This document shows, piece by piece, positions 50,116-58,774 of a stretch of DNA of 64,000 nt. Made by a program: the position numbers and the translations under genes. Origin of the DNA: an uncultured Thiodictyon sp. GTDB taxonomy: Bacteria; Pseudomonadota; Gammaproteobacteria; Chromatiales; Chromatiaceae. A model generated the notes under the pieces. The model had not been told where the DNA came from. It worked only from the letters and a program-made list of their open reading frames with translations, and did no database searches. How positions within the stretch are numbered: the first letter of the stretch is position 1; the number at the start of each line of letters is the position of its first letter. The stretch lies in the NCBI RefSeq assembly GCF_903946935.1, contig NZ_CAJAXH010000015.1, forward strand, positions 1 to 64,000, given 5' to 3'.

Positions 50116-51291
50116 CTAACGGTCTAAGCGGTCTGTAAAAAAATTCAGGTCGAAGTCGACACAGGGGTCGACGGCGGTGATGAACAGGCGCGCCAGGGGC
50201 TCCAGTTCGGCCGGGGCGGCGTGTTGCACGAGCCCACTGAGACCGGCCGCCACCACCCCCTGCGGGTGAAAGTTCCATTCGGTCGGGGCCAGGATGCGGT
50301 ATTCGGCGATCTGCTCGTCGGCGAGGCGCACCCGATGGACCAGGAGCCCGCGGGCGGCCTGGACCTGGGCCAGCCCCACGCCCGGGGGCAGGGGGGCGGA
50401 TGCCGGTGGGGCGCTCTCCCCAGCGGTCGCGGCGAGCCCCCGGGCGACCTCGGTGAGTTGGGCCGCGAGCCGCGGCAGCAGACCATTGCCAAAGCGTTCG
50501 GTCAGGTCCAGCACCAGTGGCCAGGCCAACTGCCGGGTGAATGCGCTGGTCTCGCGCGCTTGGCCGTCCCAGTTGGGCCTGGCCACGAAGGCGTCCGCCG
50601 CCGGGTCCGCGCCGGCCAGGTGCCGCTCCAGGTCCGGCGCGGGCAGCTCGGGCAGGGCGTCGACGGCGCAGCGCCCGAGCCCGGCCCAGTCCGCGGCGAG
50701 GACCCGGCGCACCAGCCGCGCCGCCACCGTCTCGGTGCGCTCGGCCCAGGTCACCAGGGTGGCCAAGCCGTCGACCTGCCCCAGCCAGGTGTCCGGCGCC
50801 AGACCGAAGACCCACCGGGCGCCCAGCTCAGCCAGTTGCAGACGCGCGGGAACGGTGGTCGGTGCGGCGCCGACAGTGGCGCGAGCCGCGGGGGTGAGCA
50901 GGTCGCCCCCCGCGGTGAGGGTGGCCCGCCAGGCGGCGTCGGCGGCCATAGCCGCCGCCATCGCCGCGGTGTCCGGGGGCTCGCTCAAGGCGCGCGGCCA
51001 GTCGAGCAGGATGCGCCACAGGTGCTCCCGCACCGTCTCCACCGCCACCAGTTGCCGCCGCCGCGCCCCGACCGCGGGATCGGTGGTCAGCGCTAGCGCC
51101 TGTTCGATCGCCGTCACCCCAGCCGTCGCCTGGGCGGACGCACAGATGCTGAACAGGGCCGGCAGCAGATGCAGCGTCTGCGCGGTGCCGCGGCCCACCA
51201 GCAACCGGGCCGCCTGCACCGGCCGGGTCGAGGCGATGCCGACCCCGTCCGCGTGGACTTGGATGAGCAGTTTGCCGGCGGGATTGGTCAT
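50116..51291 (-). CDS. hupK: HupK-like hydrogenase large-subunit paralogue
   Basis: This 391-residue protein resembles a NiFe hydrogenase large subunit with its metal ligands half lost. The L2-type motif reads ICASAQATAG (Cys50, the second Cys replaced) and the C-terminal motif reads DPCVDF instead of DPCxxC. This matches HupK, thought to act as a scaffold in hydrogenase maturation. It starts at an ATG (51291) 5' of hypC, and the order hupK-hypC-hypD-hypE supports the role. No structural hydrogenase genes are in the window. Confidence 0.82.
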   Translation of the reverse strand: MTNPAGKLLIQVHADGVGIASTRPVQAARLLVGRGTAQTLHLLPALFSICASAQATAGVTAIEQALALTTDPAVGARRRQLVAVETVREHLWRILLDWPRALSEPPDTAAMAAAMAADAAWRATLTAGGDLLTPAARATVGAAPTTVPARLQLAELGARWVFGLAPDTWLGQVDGLATLVTWAERTETVAARLVRRVLAADWAGLGRCAVDALPELPAPDLERHLAGADPAADAFVARPNWDGQARETSAFTRQLAWPLVLDLTERFGNGLLPRLAAQLTEVARGLAATAGESAPPASAPLPPGVGLAQVQAARGLLVHRVRLADEQIAEYRILAPTEWNFHPQGVVAAGLSGLVQHAAPAELEPLARLFITAVDPCVDFDLNFFTDRLDR

Positions 51292-51372
51292 CGGGTGAGT
51301 GTACCCGAACCAGGGGCTAGAATAACCGCCCCCTGGTCCATCAATGGGCCTTCTGTCACAGGTTGCCTCCCC

Positions 51373-51966
51373 ATGCTTACCAAGGATCAAGTGGACCGTC
51401 TGCGCGAGCCGATCCGCTTCGCGGCTGAACTCGCCGGCCGCACGCTCACGATTGAGACCACCTGGGGGCTGTTCTCCCCGCGCGAGATCGACGAGGGCAC
51501 CCGCCTGCTGCTCGCGCACCTCAAGGTCGCGCCCGCCGCCGACTGTCTGGACCTCGGGTGCGGTTACGGCGCCATCGGGCTGGCGCTCGCGGCCCTGGCG
51601 CCCCAGGGCCAGACCCTGATGGTCGACAAGGACTTCGTGGCGGTAGACTGTGCCGAGCGCAACGCCCGGCGCAACCGGCTCGACAACGCGCGGGCGCTGC
51701 TCAGTAACGGTTTCGATCGGATACTGCCGGAGCGGCGCTTCGACCTGATTGCGAGCAACATCCCAGCCAAGGTCGGCAAAGAGCTGTTGTCGATCCTGCT
51801 GCACGATGCCCGCGACCGGCTGCGCCCCGGCGGCCGGCTCTATGTGGTCACCATCAACGGTCTGCGCGAGTTCATGAAGCGCAACCTCAAGGAGGTCTTC
51901 GGCAACTACGACAAGCTCAAGCAGGGCGCCCATTACACGGTGGGGATGGCGCAGCGGATGTCATGA
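51373..51966 (+). CDS. Class I SAM-dependent methyltransferase, RsmC-like
   Basis: This 197-residue protein has the SAM-binding motif DLGCGYGAIGLALA (about 58-71) and acidic MVDKD after the second strand. The catalytic motif IV position reads SNIPAK instead of the NPPF of RNA guanine methyltransferases, so substrate and activity are uncertain. Overall it fits the MTS/RsmC superfamily without the N-terminal duplicate domain. It is divergent from the hupK-hyp operon. Confidence 0.83.
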   Translation: MLTKDQVDRLREPIRFAAELAGRTLTIETTWGLFSPREIDEGTRLLLAHLKVAPAADCLDLGCGYGAIGLALAALAPQGQTLMVDKDFVAVDCAERNARRNRLDNARALLSNGFDRILPERRFDLIASNIPAKVGKELLSILLHDARDRLRPGGRLYVVTINGLREFMKRNLKEVFGNYDKLKQGAHYTVGMAQRMS

Positions 51967-51970
51967 TCGG

Positions 51971-52597
51971 CTAATGGGGGAGATAGCCCGCCTTGGCCAT
52001 GGCGTCGGTCACTGACTCGATGACCTCTTTGATGGTAGTCTTCTCGGAGCCCGGGTCCATGGTTGCGGAGCGGGTGGACCAGCGCAGTTTCTGGCGGGGG
52101 ACGTCATAGAGGTTGGTCTCCAGTTGCAACACCGGGAAGTTGGCGTAGTAACCGGGTGCGGTGACATAGTTATAGACACGGCGGTAATAGGGGTAAAGGC
52201 TGCCATAGAGGTCGGGATTCACATAGCTGCCAGCCGGGATATAGACGGTCTGGGCACGCTCCCCGACCAGATGGGTGAGGATGACCCCGTCCGCCGCGGA
52301 CTGTTCGACCGCCTTTTTGACCGCCTTGACATCGCCCAGACCGCCGACGGGCAGCAGGCCGTGACCGGCGCTGGCCTTGACCCCCTGCTTGCGCAACGCG
52401 GCGACAAAATTGTCCTCATAGGCGCTGCGGACCCGAGCGTTTGCGGCAATGCCGAAGACCAGGAGATTGTGGTAGGGTTTGGTGGGGGCTGCCGGGTCGC
52501 TCCAAGAGGAGGCGATCGGGGGCGAGGAGGAGCAGCCGCCGCCCAAGAGGGCGACGAGCAGGGCCATCAGGGCGATGCCGGTTGTGACTGGACGCAT
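51971..52597 (-). CDS. DUF4136-like lipoprotein
   Basis: This 208-residue protein has a lipoprotein-type leader ending LLGGGC (Cys22). It continues WSDPAAPTKPYHNLLVFGIA, with an Asn/Ala-rich segment and a Tyr-rich region (YGSLYPYYRRVYNYV). The layout resembles DUF4136-type outer-membrane lipoproteins. The ATG at 52597 is chosen because it starts the leader; the frame is open further but is antisense to the SDR gene. It converges with the methyltransferase gene. Confidence 0.7.
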   Translation of the reverse strand: MRPVTTGIALMALLVALLGGGCSSSPPIASSWSDPAAPTKPYHNLLVFGIAANARVRSAYEDNFVAALRKQGVKASAGHGLLPVGGLGDVKAVKKAVEQSAADGVILTHLVGERAQTVYIPAGSYVNPDLYGSLYPYYRRVYNYVTAPGYYANFPVLQLETNLYDVPRQKLRWSTRSATMDPGSEKTTIKEVIESVTDAMAKAGYLPH

Positions 52598-52702
52598 CGG
52601 GTCGATCCTTATGCACTGGGTGGGGCGAACCCCGGTCGGGCGGCGAGTTTGACCGCTCAAGGCGATAAAAGGCAAGGCGGTTCGTGATCTGGAGTGGATG
52701 TG

Positions 52703-53566
52703 GTGGGCGATATAATCATCGTTGGTTGTGGATATGTGGGCACGCGGCTGGCGCGCCAATACCTGGGGTTGGGCCAGTCGGTCCTGGGCGTGGTCCGCAC
52801 CCAGGCCGGGGTGGAGCGGTTGGCCGCGGCCGGGATCGCGGCCCGGCGCGCCGATCTGGCGGGTGAGGGCCTGGACGCACTGCCGCTCGATGGCGCGCTG
52901 GTCTTCCACCTGGCACCCCCGCCGGACCAGGGCCGCGAGGACTCGCGAACCCGTCGGCTGGTCGAGGCCTTCACGCGCGCCGGCCAGCCGCAGCGTCTTG
53001 TGTATATCAGCACCACCGGGGTCTATGGGGACTGCGGCGGGGCCTGGGTGGACGAGTCTTGGCCCGCTCGGCCCGGGGTCGATCGGTCGTACCGGCGGTG
53101 GGACGCCGAAGAGACCCTGCGGCGCTGGAGCGATGCGAGCGGGGGGGAACTCGCGATCCTGCGGGTGGCCGGGATCTACGGCCCGGGGCGCCTGCCGCTG
53201 GAGCGTATTCGTCAGGGCGTACCCATGGTGCGGGCGGAGGATTCGCCCTTCAGCAACCGTATCCATGTCGATGACCTGGTCGCGGCCTGCATGCTCGCCA
53301 TGGAGCGCGGCCAATCCGGTGCGGTCTACAACGCCTGTGACGACTCCCCAAGCAGCATGACCGACTATTTCCTCGCCATCGCGGACGCCGCCGGTCTGCC
53401 ACGGCCGCCCCTGATCCCGCTGGCGCAGGCGCAGGGCCAGGTCTCGGCGGCCATGCTGTCCTATCTCACCGAATCGCGCCGGCTCAGTAACCGCAAGCTG
53501 CGCGAGGAGTTGGGGCTCATCCTGCGCTACCCGAGTCTCGCCGACGGCTTGCCGTCCTGCCTGTGA
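52703..53566 (+). CDS. NAD-dependent epimerase/SDR family protein (YeeZ-like)
   Basis: This protein of about 287 residues has a Rossmann motif VGCGYVGTRLA at the N-terminus, as in extended SDR proteins of the YeeZ type. A YISTTGVYG segment precedes the position of the catalytic Tyr, but the YxxxK motif is replaced (SYRRWDAEE), so normal SDR catalysis is doubtful. GTG at 52703 is chosen for its GGAG 8 bases upstream; GTG at 52694 is an alternative. It converges with atpD. Confidence 0.85.
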   Translation: MGDIIIVGCGYVGTRLARQYLGLGQSVLGVVRTQAGVERLAAAGIAARRADLAGEGLDALPLDGALVFHLAPPPDQGREDSRTRRLVEAFTRAGQPQRLVYISTTGVYGDCGGAWVDESWPARPGVDRSYRRWDAEETLRRWSDASGGELAILRVAGIYGPGRLPLERIRQGVPMVRAEDSPFSNRIHVDDLVAACMLAMERGQSGAVYNACDDSPSSMTDYFLAIADAAGLPRPPLIPLAQAQGQVSAAMLSYLTESRRLSNRKLREELGLILRYPSLADGLPSCL

Positions 53567-53584
53567 AGCTCTGCCCGAGGGGCC

Positions 53585-54208
53585 TCACGCGCTGGTTCGT
53601 TCCCGCAGGAGCTTCACCTGGAACAAGGTGTTGCGCTCTTCTTCCTCCAGCGCGGACTGGATGAAGTGGATGGTCCGGCGGTAGCGCGGGATGATGTTGT
53701 ATTTGAGTGCGTTGACCCGCTTCTGCGCCTTGCGCTGTTCCTCCATCAGGCGGTGCAGGGCGGTCTCTACCTCCGCCAAGCGGGCCAACAGCACCGTGGC
53801 GTTGGCCAGGTTGTCGCGGCTGGTGTCGAAGCTCGCGTCGGTGCCGAGCAGCCCCACTGGTTTGAGCGGCAGCCGCTCGGCCGTCACCGCGGGGTATTCC
53901 ACGCCCAGTGCGCGCCGGGGCAGGATGTCCACTTTGAGCGCCGGCTGCGCCCCCAGTGCCGCCTGGCGGATACTGCGGTTGCCCATGCGCAGGTGGGTGA
54001 GGCTCAGGCACCGATAGGCCTCCGCGAGCGCCTCCTGTGCCAGGGCACGCAGGCTTCGATACTCGCCGATGCGCTCATAGACCAGGCGGGTGAGTAGCTC
54101 CCGCTTGCGCTCCAGCAGGTCGTGTCCGTCCTCCAGGAAAAGGACCTGCTTCTTGAGCTTGAGCAGGGTGTTCTTGGTGGGCGGGACCTTGATCAGTGGT
54201 TGGGTCAT
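53585..54208 (-). CDS. atpD: A/V-type ATP synthase subunit D
   Basis: Subunit D is the central rotor stalk of the A1/V1 head. This 207-residue protein shows the two long antiparallel helices expected: PTKNTLLKLKKQVLFLEDGH at the N-terminus and RLMEEQRKAQKRVNALKYNI at the C-terminus, with a short loop between. It is separated from atpB by about 1.8 kb holding an EEP-family gene, an unknown gene, a YkgJ-like gene and a repeat. Confidence 0.95.
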   Translation of the reverse strand: MTQPLIKVPPTKNTLLKLKKQVLFLEDGHDLLERKRELLTRLVYERIGEYRSLRALAQEALAEAYRCLSLTHLRMGNRSIRQAALGAQPALKVDILPRRALGVEYPAVTAERLPLKPVGLLGTDASFDTSRDNLANATVLLARLAEVETALHRLMEEQRKAQKRVNALKYNIIPRYRRTIHFIQSALEEEERNTLFQVKLLRERTSA

Positions 54209-54237
54209 GGGGGAAGCGGCAACTGGTTAGTGGTCAG

Positions 54238-54360
54238 GCGTAGGTCGGGTTAGCGAAGCCTAACCCGACATTTCTGCGCCGCATGTCGGGTTACGGCGCG
54301 CGTCAAGTCTTAAGTTCATTCAATCGGCGCAGTGCCCCGCGCGCCTAACCCGACCTACGC
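54238..54360. repeat. MITE-like element, family 3, copy 2
   Basis: Perfect 16-bp inverted ends GCGTAGGTCGGGTTAG and CTAACCCGACCTACGC bound a 123-bp element. The left end continues as GCGAAGCCTAACCCGAC, a hairpin also found at 12502-12532. Inside, ATGTCGGGTTACGGCGC adds a third half-site. It lies just upstream of atpD, so it may affect readthrough into it. Confidence 0.8.
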
Positions 54361-54401
54361 GATCTCCCTGTGCTGGCTAAAGACCTTTCCCGAGCGAGCA
54401 A

Positions 54402-54710
54402 TTAGCCGCCGCTCCAGTTTGTGCGCTCCTCGATACAATCAGGTCCGCCCTCATCGAATTCACGGCAGATCAGGGGCCGCTGTTCATAAATGCGGCAACG
54501 CAGACTGTCGCGATCCAGCGCGGCGCACCAGCCATCTGGCAGGCGGTCCATCGACGCGACACCCCCGGGATTCGAGCGGGTGAAGCGGCGCGGGACGCCG
54601 GTTTCGGTGATACACAGGACCTCCAGCCGGCAGCAGATGGCGGCGCAGGTGGCACAGGTGACGGGAGCCTGAGGCGCGGCAGACAAGAGTTCGTCGGATG
54701 TCTCGGACAT
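54402..54710 (-). CDS. YkgJ-family cysteine-cluster protein
   Basis: This 102-residue protein has the pattern of YkgJ/UPF0153 zinc- or iron-chelating proteins: CATCAAICC (about 19-27), CAALDRDSLRCRIYEQRPLI and a final Cys near EGGPDC. The eight cysteines probably bind a metal or iron-sulfur cluster. The function is unknown. It sits between the atpB and atpD segments on the operon strand, with 193 bases between its stop and the atpD start. Confidence 0.85.
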   Translation of the reverse strand: MSETSDELLSAAPQAPVTCATCAAICCRLEVLCITETGVPRRFTRSNPGGVASMDRLPDGWCAALDRDSLRCRIYEQRPLICREFDEGGPDCIEERTNWSGG

Positions 54711-54793
54711 GGATTAGCGGTCGCTACGCTGCCACTCTACGTATTTTTCAGTCCGGATTGAGCATAGTGCGCACTGGGTCACGACTATATTCA

Positions 54794-55213
54794 TCAGTTC
54801 GCTTGGATTTGTGCCAATAGTCCGGAAATCGCCCGGCGGACGCGGTCGGATTGGAGAACCTTTGCCACGGCCTCTTCAAATGCCCGTTCGTCGTGGCACT
54901 CGATCGGCTCGGCGTCGGCGGTTACCCAGGCAGGGTAAAGTTCAACGCCATGTCCGACTCGGAGGATTTCGTAGGTGTAGTTATTGAGGCTCGGTGCGAC
55001 GATGCGCATCGCCACCTCAAATCCGGAACTGGCGGGCTGAAATCGAGCTTCCGCATACAGTAGGCCTTTCGTCGCCTGTGCCAGCATTTGCCCCTGTTCC
55101 CGCAGGATCGCGACAGGGGCAAGCACCGGTGAGACCTCCGGGAGCGATCCCCAGAGATTCGCAACGGAGCGCATGTTGTCAGGGGTTACCGTTTGGGTAA
55201 CTGCTTGGGTCAT
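54794..55213 (-). CDS. Unknown protein downstream of the EEP gene
   Basis: This 139-residue acidic soluble protein has helical ends and a beta-rich middle (GFEVAMRIVAPSLNNYTYEI, HGVELYPAWVTAD). No family is recognised. It starts 15 bases after the EEP-family gene stop and so is probably cotranscribed with it. Base composition is less GC-rich than the ATP synthase genes on each side, in keeping with acquisition. Confidence 0.65.
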   Translation of the reverse strand: MTQAVTQTVTPDNMRSVANLWGSLPEVSPVLAPVAILREQGQMLAQATKGLLYAEARFQPASSGFEVAMRIVAPSLNNYTYEILRVGHGVELYPAWVTADAEPIECHDERAFEEAVAKVLQSDRVRRAISGLLAQIQAN

Positions 55214-55228
55214 TGTCTTGGCCTCGGT

Positions 55229-56038
55229 CTAGGTTCTGACGGTAAAGGTGATGGGCAGATGATCTGAGAACTCTCTTGCCAGTCGCCCATTGCGTAACAG
55301 GCTTGCGCCGTTGACAGCGGTGATGGTGCTGACGTCGTGATCGCGATAGTCCTCCAGCAAGGCGGGCCGGTACAGGACTTGATCAAAGGTATTCCAATAG
55401 TAATTCGTCGGCCGACCCGAATCGTAATAATATGTCCCGGGCGGGCCGCGCGTCTCGTCGCCGAGAAAATTCCACATCGGATTGTAAAAATACCTGCGTT
55501 CTTTGCCGTAAACCTTACGCATTTCCCTTTTTGCGATCCGTTTGCACATCACTGCATGCAGCCCTTCGGAGCCGCAGACTCCCGTCTCAAAGGGGTTCAT
55601 GTTGAGGTCGCCGACAAAGACTGTTCGGGTATGGCCGCGGCGCGCTTCGGCTTCCTGTAGCTGCATGGCGATGCGCGGCATCAGGTGTGACTGATCTGAA
55701 TCGGACATATGCAACTTGCTGGGATAGTGCGCGGCCACGAGCAGGATTTCTTTCCCGAATGGCGGAGCCACGGCGTGGATCGAGCAGTAGGGCGTATCAT
55801 CCGAAACCGGCATGATCGCCGCGGGCGGAAGGCGACTGAACAACGAAATTCGCTCGCACAAACTGAAGACACCGCAGAAGGTGCGATGACTATCGCGGTT
55901 GAGTGTTGGCAACAAGACTTCTGCCGGCATGCTACATTCCGAGAGCACCAGCAGGTCGACCTCATGTTCATCGCACAGTTGCCGCAGCGGTTCGGCCAGC
56001 GGTTTGCCGTTGATGTTACAAAACAGTACTCTTAACAT
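55229..56038 (-). CDS. Endonuclease/exonuclease/phosphatase family protein
   Basis: This 269-residue protein has the EEP (DNase I-like) fold motifs: FCNIN near residue 8, LSEC with Glu34, GDLNMNPFE with Asp144 and Asn146, and the closing SDH at about 258-260. Metal and catalytic residues look intact. It could cleave nucleic acid or a phosphoester. It starts 3 bases after the atpB stop, so it is in the ATP synthase operon, and its base composition is more AT-rich than its neighbours. Confidence 0.85.
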   Translation of the reverse strand: MLRVLFCNINGKPLAEPLRQLCDEHEVDLLVLSECSMPAEVLLPTLNRDSHRTFCGVFSLCERISLFSRLPPAAIMPVSDDTPYCSIHAVAPPFGKEILLVAAHYPSKLHMSDSDQSHLMPRIAMQLQEAEARRGHTRTVFVGDLNMNPFETGVCGSEGLHAVMCKRIAKREMRKVYGKERRYFYNPMWNFLGDETRGPPGTYYYDSGRPTNYYWNTFDQVLYRPALLEDYRDHDVSTITAVNGASLLRNGRLAREFSDHLPITFTVRT

Positions 56039-56041
56039 GGC

Positions 56042-57421
56042 TCAATCTGTCCCAGTATAGTACTTCGCCAGGTCAGTTTCATTCATGCGCGTGAGGCTGT
56101 CGCGCGGGAAGGCGCTCATCAGCTCCCAGGCGAGGTTCAGGGTCGCGTCGATTGAGCGCTCCTCGGATTCGCCCTGGCCGACAAAGCGCTGGTCGAAGGC
56201 GTCGGCGAAGGCAAGGAAGCGGCGGTCGCGCTCGGAGAGTTCATCCGCGCCGATGATGGATGCCAGGTTGCGGGTTTCCTGGGCGCGCGCATAGAGGGCA
56301 TAGATCTGCCCGGCGACCCGTGGATGATCCTCGCGGGTGTCGTCCTTGCCGATGCCGTCCTTCATCAGGCGCGAGAGGCTTGGTGAGCAATGCACCGGGG
56401 GATAGATGCCCTGGTTGTGCAGTTCGCGCGAGAGTACGATCTGGCCCTCGGTGATATAACCGGTGAGGTCCGGAATGGGGTGGGTGATGTCATCCGAGGG
56501 CATGGAAACCACCGGCATCATGGTGATTGAACCGTGGCGTTCATGGATGCGTCCGCAGCGCTCATAGATCTCGGCGAGATCCGAATAGAGATAGCCGGGA
56601 TAGCCCTTGCGTGCAGGTACGTCGCCCTTGGCGGTGGCGACCTCACGCAGGGCCTCGGCATAATAGGTCATGTCGGTCATCACCACCAGTACGTGGCGGT
56701 CCAGGTCATAGGCCAGGTATTCGGCGGCGGTGAGTGCGGTGCGCGGCAGGGTCAGTCGCTCCACCGGTGGGTCGTCCGCCAGGTTGATGAACATGACGAC
56801 ATTGCGCAGCACGCCGGAGCTGGCGAACTCATCCCGGAAGAAGCGGGCGTCGGCATAGGACACCCCCATGGCGGCGAAGACGATGGAGAAGCTGGTGTCC
56901 TCGTCCTTGAGCTTGGCCTGGCGCACGATCTGGGCGGCGAGCCGGTTATGGGGCAGCCCGGAGCCGGAGAAGATCGGCAGCTTCTGGCCGCGCACCAGGC
57001 TGTTGAGCCCATCGATGGTCGAGATGCCGGTCTGGATGAATTCGCGCGGGTAGGTGCGGGCGGCTGGGTTGATGGCGGACCCGGCGACCGGCCGACGCAG
57101 ATTGGCGAGGATCGGCGGGCGTCCGTCGCGTGGCTCGCCCAGGCCGTTGAACTCCCGTCCCAGCAGTTCGGGCGACAGGGCGATCTCTACCGGTTCGTCC
57201 AGGAAGCGCACCCAGGTGTGGTCGAGATCCAGGTCGTCGGTGCCCTCAAAGACCAAAATCAACACCTCGGCGTCGGCGCTGCGGATCACCTGCCCATTGC
57301 GCACGCCGCCGCTGTGGTCCTCGATCCGCACCCGGTCGCCGAAGGCGATCCCCGGGGCGTCCCTGACCACCAGCAGTCCGCCGCGGGCCTGGGTCGCCGT
57401 CCGGTATTCTTTGATGCTCAT
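56042..57421 (-). CDS. atpB: A/V-type ATP synthase subunit B
   Basis: This 459-residue subunit is the non-catalytic partner of subunit A in the A1/V1 hexamer. It has the B-type degenerate nucleotide loop SGSGLPHNRLAAQI and the conserved ITMMPVVSMPSDDITHPIPD segment. The start is the ATG at 57421. In its family the gene normally follows atpA directly; here a 2.2-kb accessory cassette and repeats intervene. Confidence 0.96.
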   Translation of the reverse strand: MSIKEYRTATQARGGLLVVRDAPGIAFGDRVRIEDHSGGVRNGQVIRSADAEVLILVFEGTDDLDLDHTWVRFLDEPVEIALSPELLGREFNGLGEPRDGRPPILANLRRPVAGSAINPAARTYPREFIQTGISTIDGLNSLVRGQKLPIFSGSGLPHNRLAAQIVRQAKLKDEDTSFSIVFAAMGVSYADARFFRDEFASSGVLRNVVMFINLADDPPVERLTLPRTALTAAEYLAYDLDRHVLVVMTDMTYYAEALREVATAKGDVPARKGYPGYLYSDLAEIYERCGRIHERHGSITMMPVVSMPSDDITHPIPDLTGYITEGQIVLSRELHNQGIYPPVHCSPSLSRLMKDGIGKDDTREDHPRVAGQIYALYARAQETRNLASIIGADELSERDRRFLAFADAFDQRFVGQGESEERSIDATLNLAWELMSAFPRDSLTRMNETDLAKYYTGTD

Positions 57422-57490
57422 GGTCCGTTCACTCGTTGAGATGCGCTGCCAGGGGGCAGACTCCGCCCTGGAGTTGCAGGCGGTGTGGGG

Positions 57491-57697
57491 TTAGCGGCTG
57501 GGTTGGGCTAGCCTATGGTCCGGATGCGGCGGTTCGGTGCGACGCCAGATTCGTTTCCCAGACGCCTCCTGACGGTGTCGCGCATCCTCCGTCAATTGTC
57601 GTAGGTCTCCGCCGAAGGAGTCGACGATGTTCTCGCGAATGCGGTGCAATTCGGAAATGATCGTGTCCGCCGACGATTCATTCAATGTCTTCTTCAT
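57491..57697 (-). CDS. Small partner (putative antitoxin) of the PIN protein
   Basis: This 68-residue protein starts at an ATG inside the end of the PIN gene (20-base overlap). It is helical: TIISELHRIRENIVDSFGGD, then LRQLTEDARHRQEAS, and ends in a basic tail. Small proteins of this kind commonly follow PIN genes of the YIETS type and are presumed antitoxins (recalled family arrangement). No DNA-binding motif is obvious. Confidence 0.7.
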   Translation of the reverse strand: MKKTLNESSADTIISELHRIRENIVDSFGGDLRQLTEDARHRQEASGKRIWRRTEPPHPDHRLAQPSR

Positions 57698-58163
57698 CGT
57701 CCAGCATCTCCTCAGGAGTACAAACGGTTGGCAGCGGGTAGCCCAAGTCTTGAAGTACATCGCGAACTCGCGGCAAGAGCCTGGCATTGGCAATGTGCGA
57801 GCAGTTCCAGGTCAGCAAGTAGTCAAGGCCATGAAACGCAGAAGCGCAAATGTGCAGGGCATCCAGTCGGGCGTTTGGCGGTAGCACCGCGCTGGAAAGC
57901 AATCGATTCGCGAGTTCGGGGATTTCTGCGGGAAGGTCCAAGAGTGGGATGCCTTGCAGGTTAGCCAACCGATCTGCGGCGAGTTCTTCGTTGCCTTGTG
58001 CGGCTTCATCGAGAACATACTGAGAGGTGATGAGTTGGTAGCTGCCGCGCTCACGGTCCCACCACCGGCATGTCAGTACCTGGCGCGCGACCGTAACGAC
58101 CTGTGCGCTCGGGCGAGACCGCAGATAGCTGACGATAGATGTTTCGATATACACCGTTTTCAT
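57678..58163 (-). CDS. PIN-domain nuclease, VapC-like toxin
   Basis: This 161-residue PIN protein starts MKTVYIETSIVSYL with Glu7 in place of the usual first Asp, then Glu53, Asp101 (NARLDALHI) and Asn120 (LLTWNCSHIANA). This YIETS/LLTWN variant is a recognised PIN subgroup. It overlaps the preceding 204-residue gene by 4 bases (ATGA) and the following small gene by 20, so the set is translationally coupled. It probably acts as an RNA-cleaving toxin or as part of a defence module. Confidence 0.85.
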   Translation of the reverse strand: MKTVYIETSIVSYLRSRPSAQVVTVARQVLTCRWWDRERGSYQLITSQYVLDEAAQGNEELAADRLANLQGIPLLDLPAEIPELANRLLSSAVLPPNARLDALHICASAFHGLDYLLTWNCSHIANARLLPRVRDVLQDLGYPLPTVCTPEEMLDDEEDIE

Positions 58164-58774
58164 CGATCTGCTAGCTTAAGGACGGCATCGATTTGCTTGG
58201 CTGTAAGTACGGCAAAAGGCTCAAAGGTTTTCTTAAGAATTGGTTCGATATCAAGATCCAATTCATCGTCGTTAGGTTCGATAGCAAATTCATAAAGGCA
58301 AACATCTCCGCTACTTGACCAGCCCATTGATCTAGCGGTCTTGCCGTCGCCCCCCGTAATTGCCCGTAATTCCTCTTCTTTGCTGCGCCCCCCTCTTACC
58401 CATAACCATCCGCACACGACAAGCCTGTTGCTGACTGGGTACACTGAAAGTCCATACTTCGCACGGCTCGGTGCTGGCTCTTCTCTGAGTCTGCCGAGAT
58501 ATCCAGCGGCCCCCCAACCAGAACGCTTATTGACTCGCAGGAATTTGCATTTGCCAGTAAAGTTGTTCTCTATTTCGCTCATTCCTGCGTCTAAGAAGCG
58601 TTTGCAGTCTGTTGCGGACTGATTAATAATGGCGATAACCATTTCCGCGACTTGATTTAGCCGCTTGCCTTTGATTTCGGGAATAAGTTCTTTATAATTT
58701 GGTTCATCGACGCAAAGGGCGTCTAGCTCCTGTGGATACCTGGCATAGAACGTTAGGGAGGGTCCGAGTTTCAT
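58160..58774 (-). CDS. Unknown protein of the nuclease cassette
   Basis: This 204-residue protein has no recognised domain. The N-terminal 75 residues are helical (NQVAEMVIAIINQSATDCKR), and the rest is beta-rich with Trp and Gly (GWGAAGYLGRLREE, LVVCGWLWVRGGRS, DVCLYEFAIEPND). It overlaps the PD-(D/E)XK gene before it and the PIN gene after it by 4 bases each. The AT-rich composition matches those two and not the ATP synthase genes. A role as specificity, sensor or inhibitor subunit is possible but unproven. Confidence 0.7.
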   Translation of the reverse strand: MKLGPSLTFYARYPQELDALCVDEPNYKELIPEIKGKRLNQVAEMVIAIINQSATDCKRFLDAGMSEIENNFTGKCKFLRVNKRSGWGAAGYLGRLREEPAPSRAKYGLSVYPVSNRLVVCGWLWVRGGRSKEEELRAITGGDGKTARSMGWSSSGDVCLYEFAIEPNDDELDLDIEPILKKTFEPFAVLTAKQIDAVLKLADR

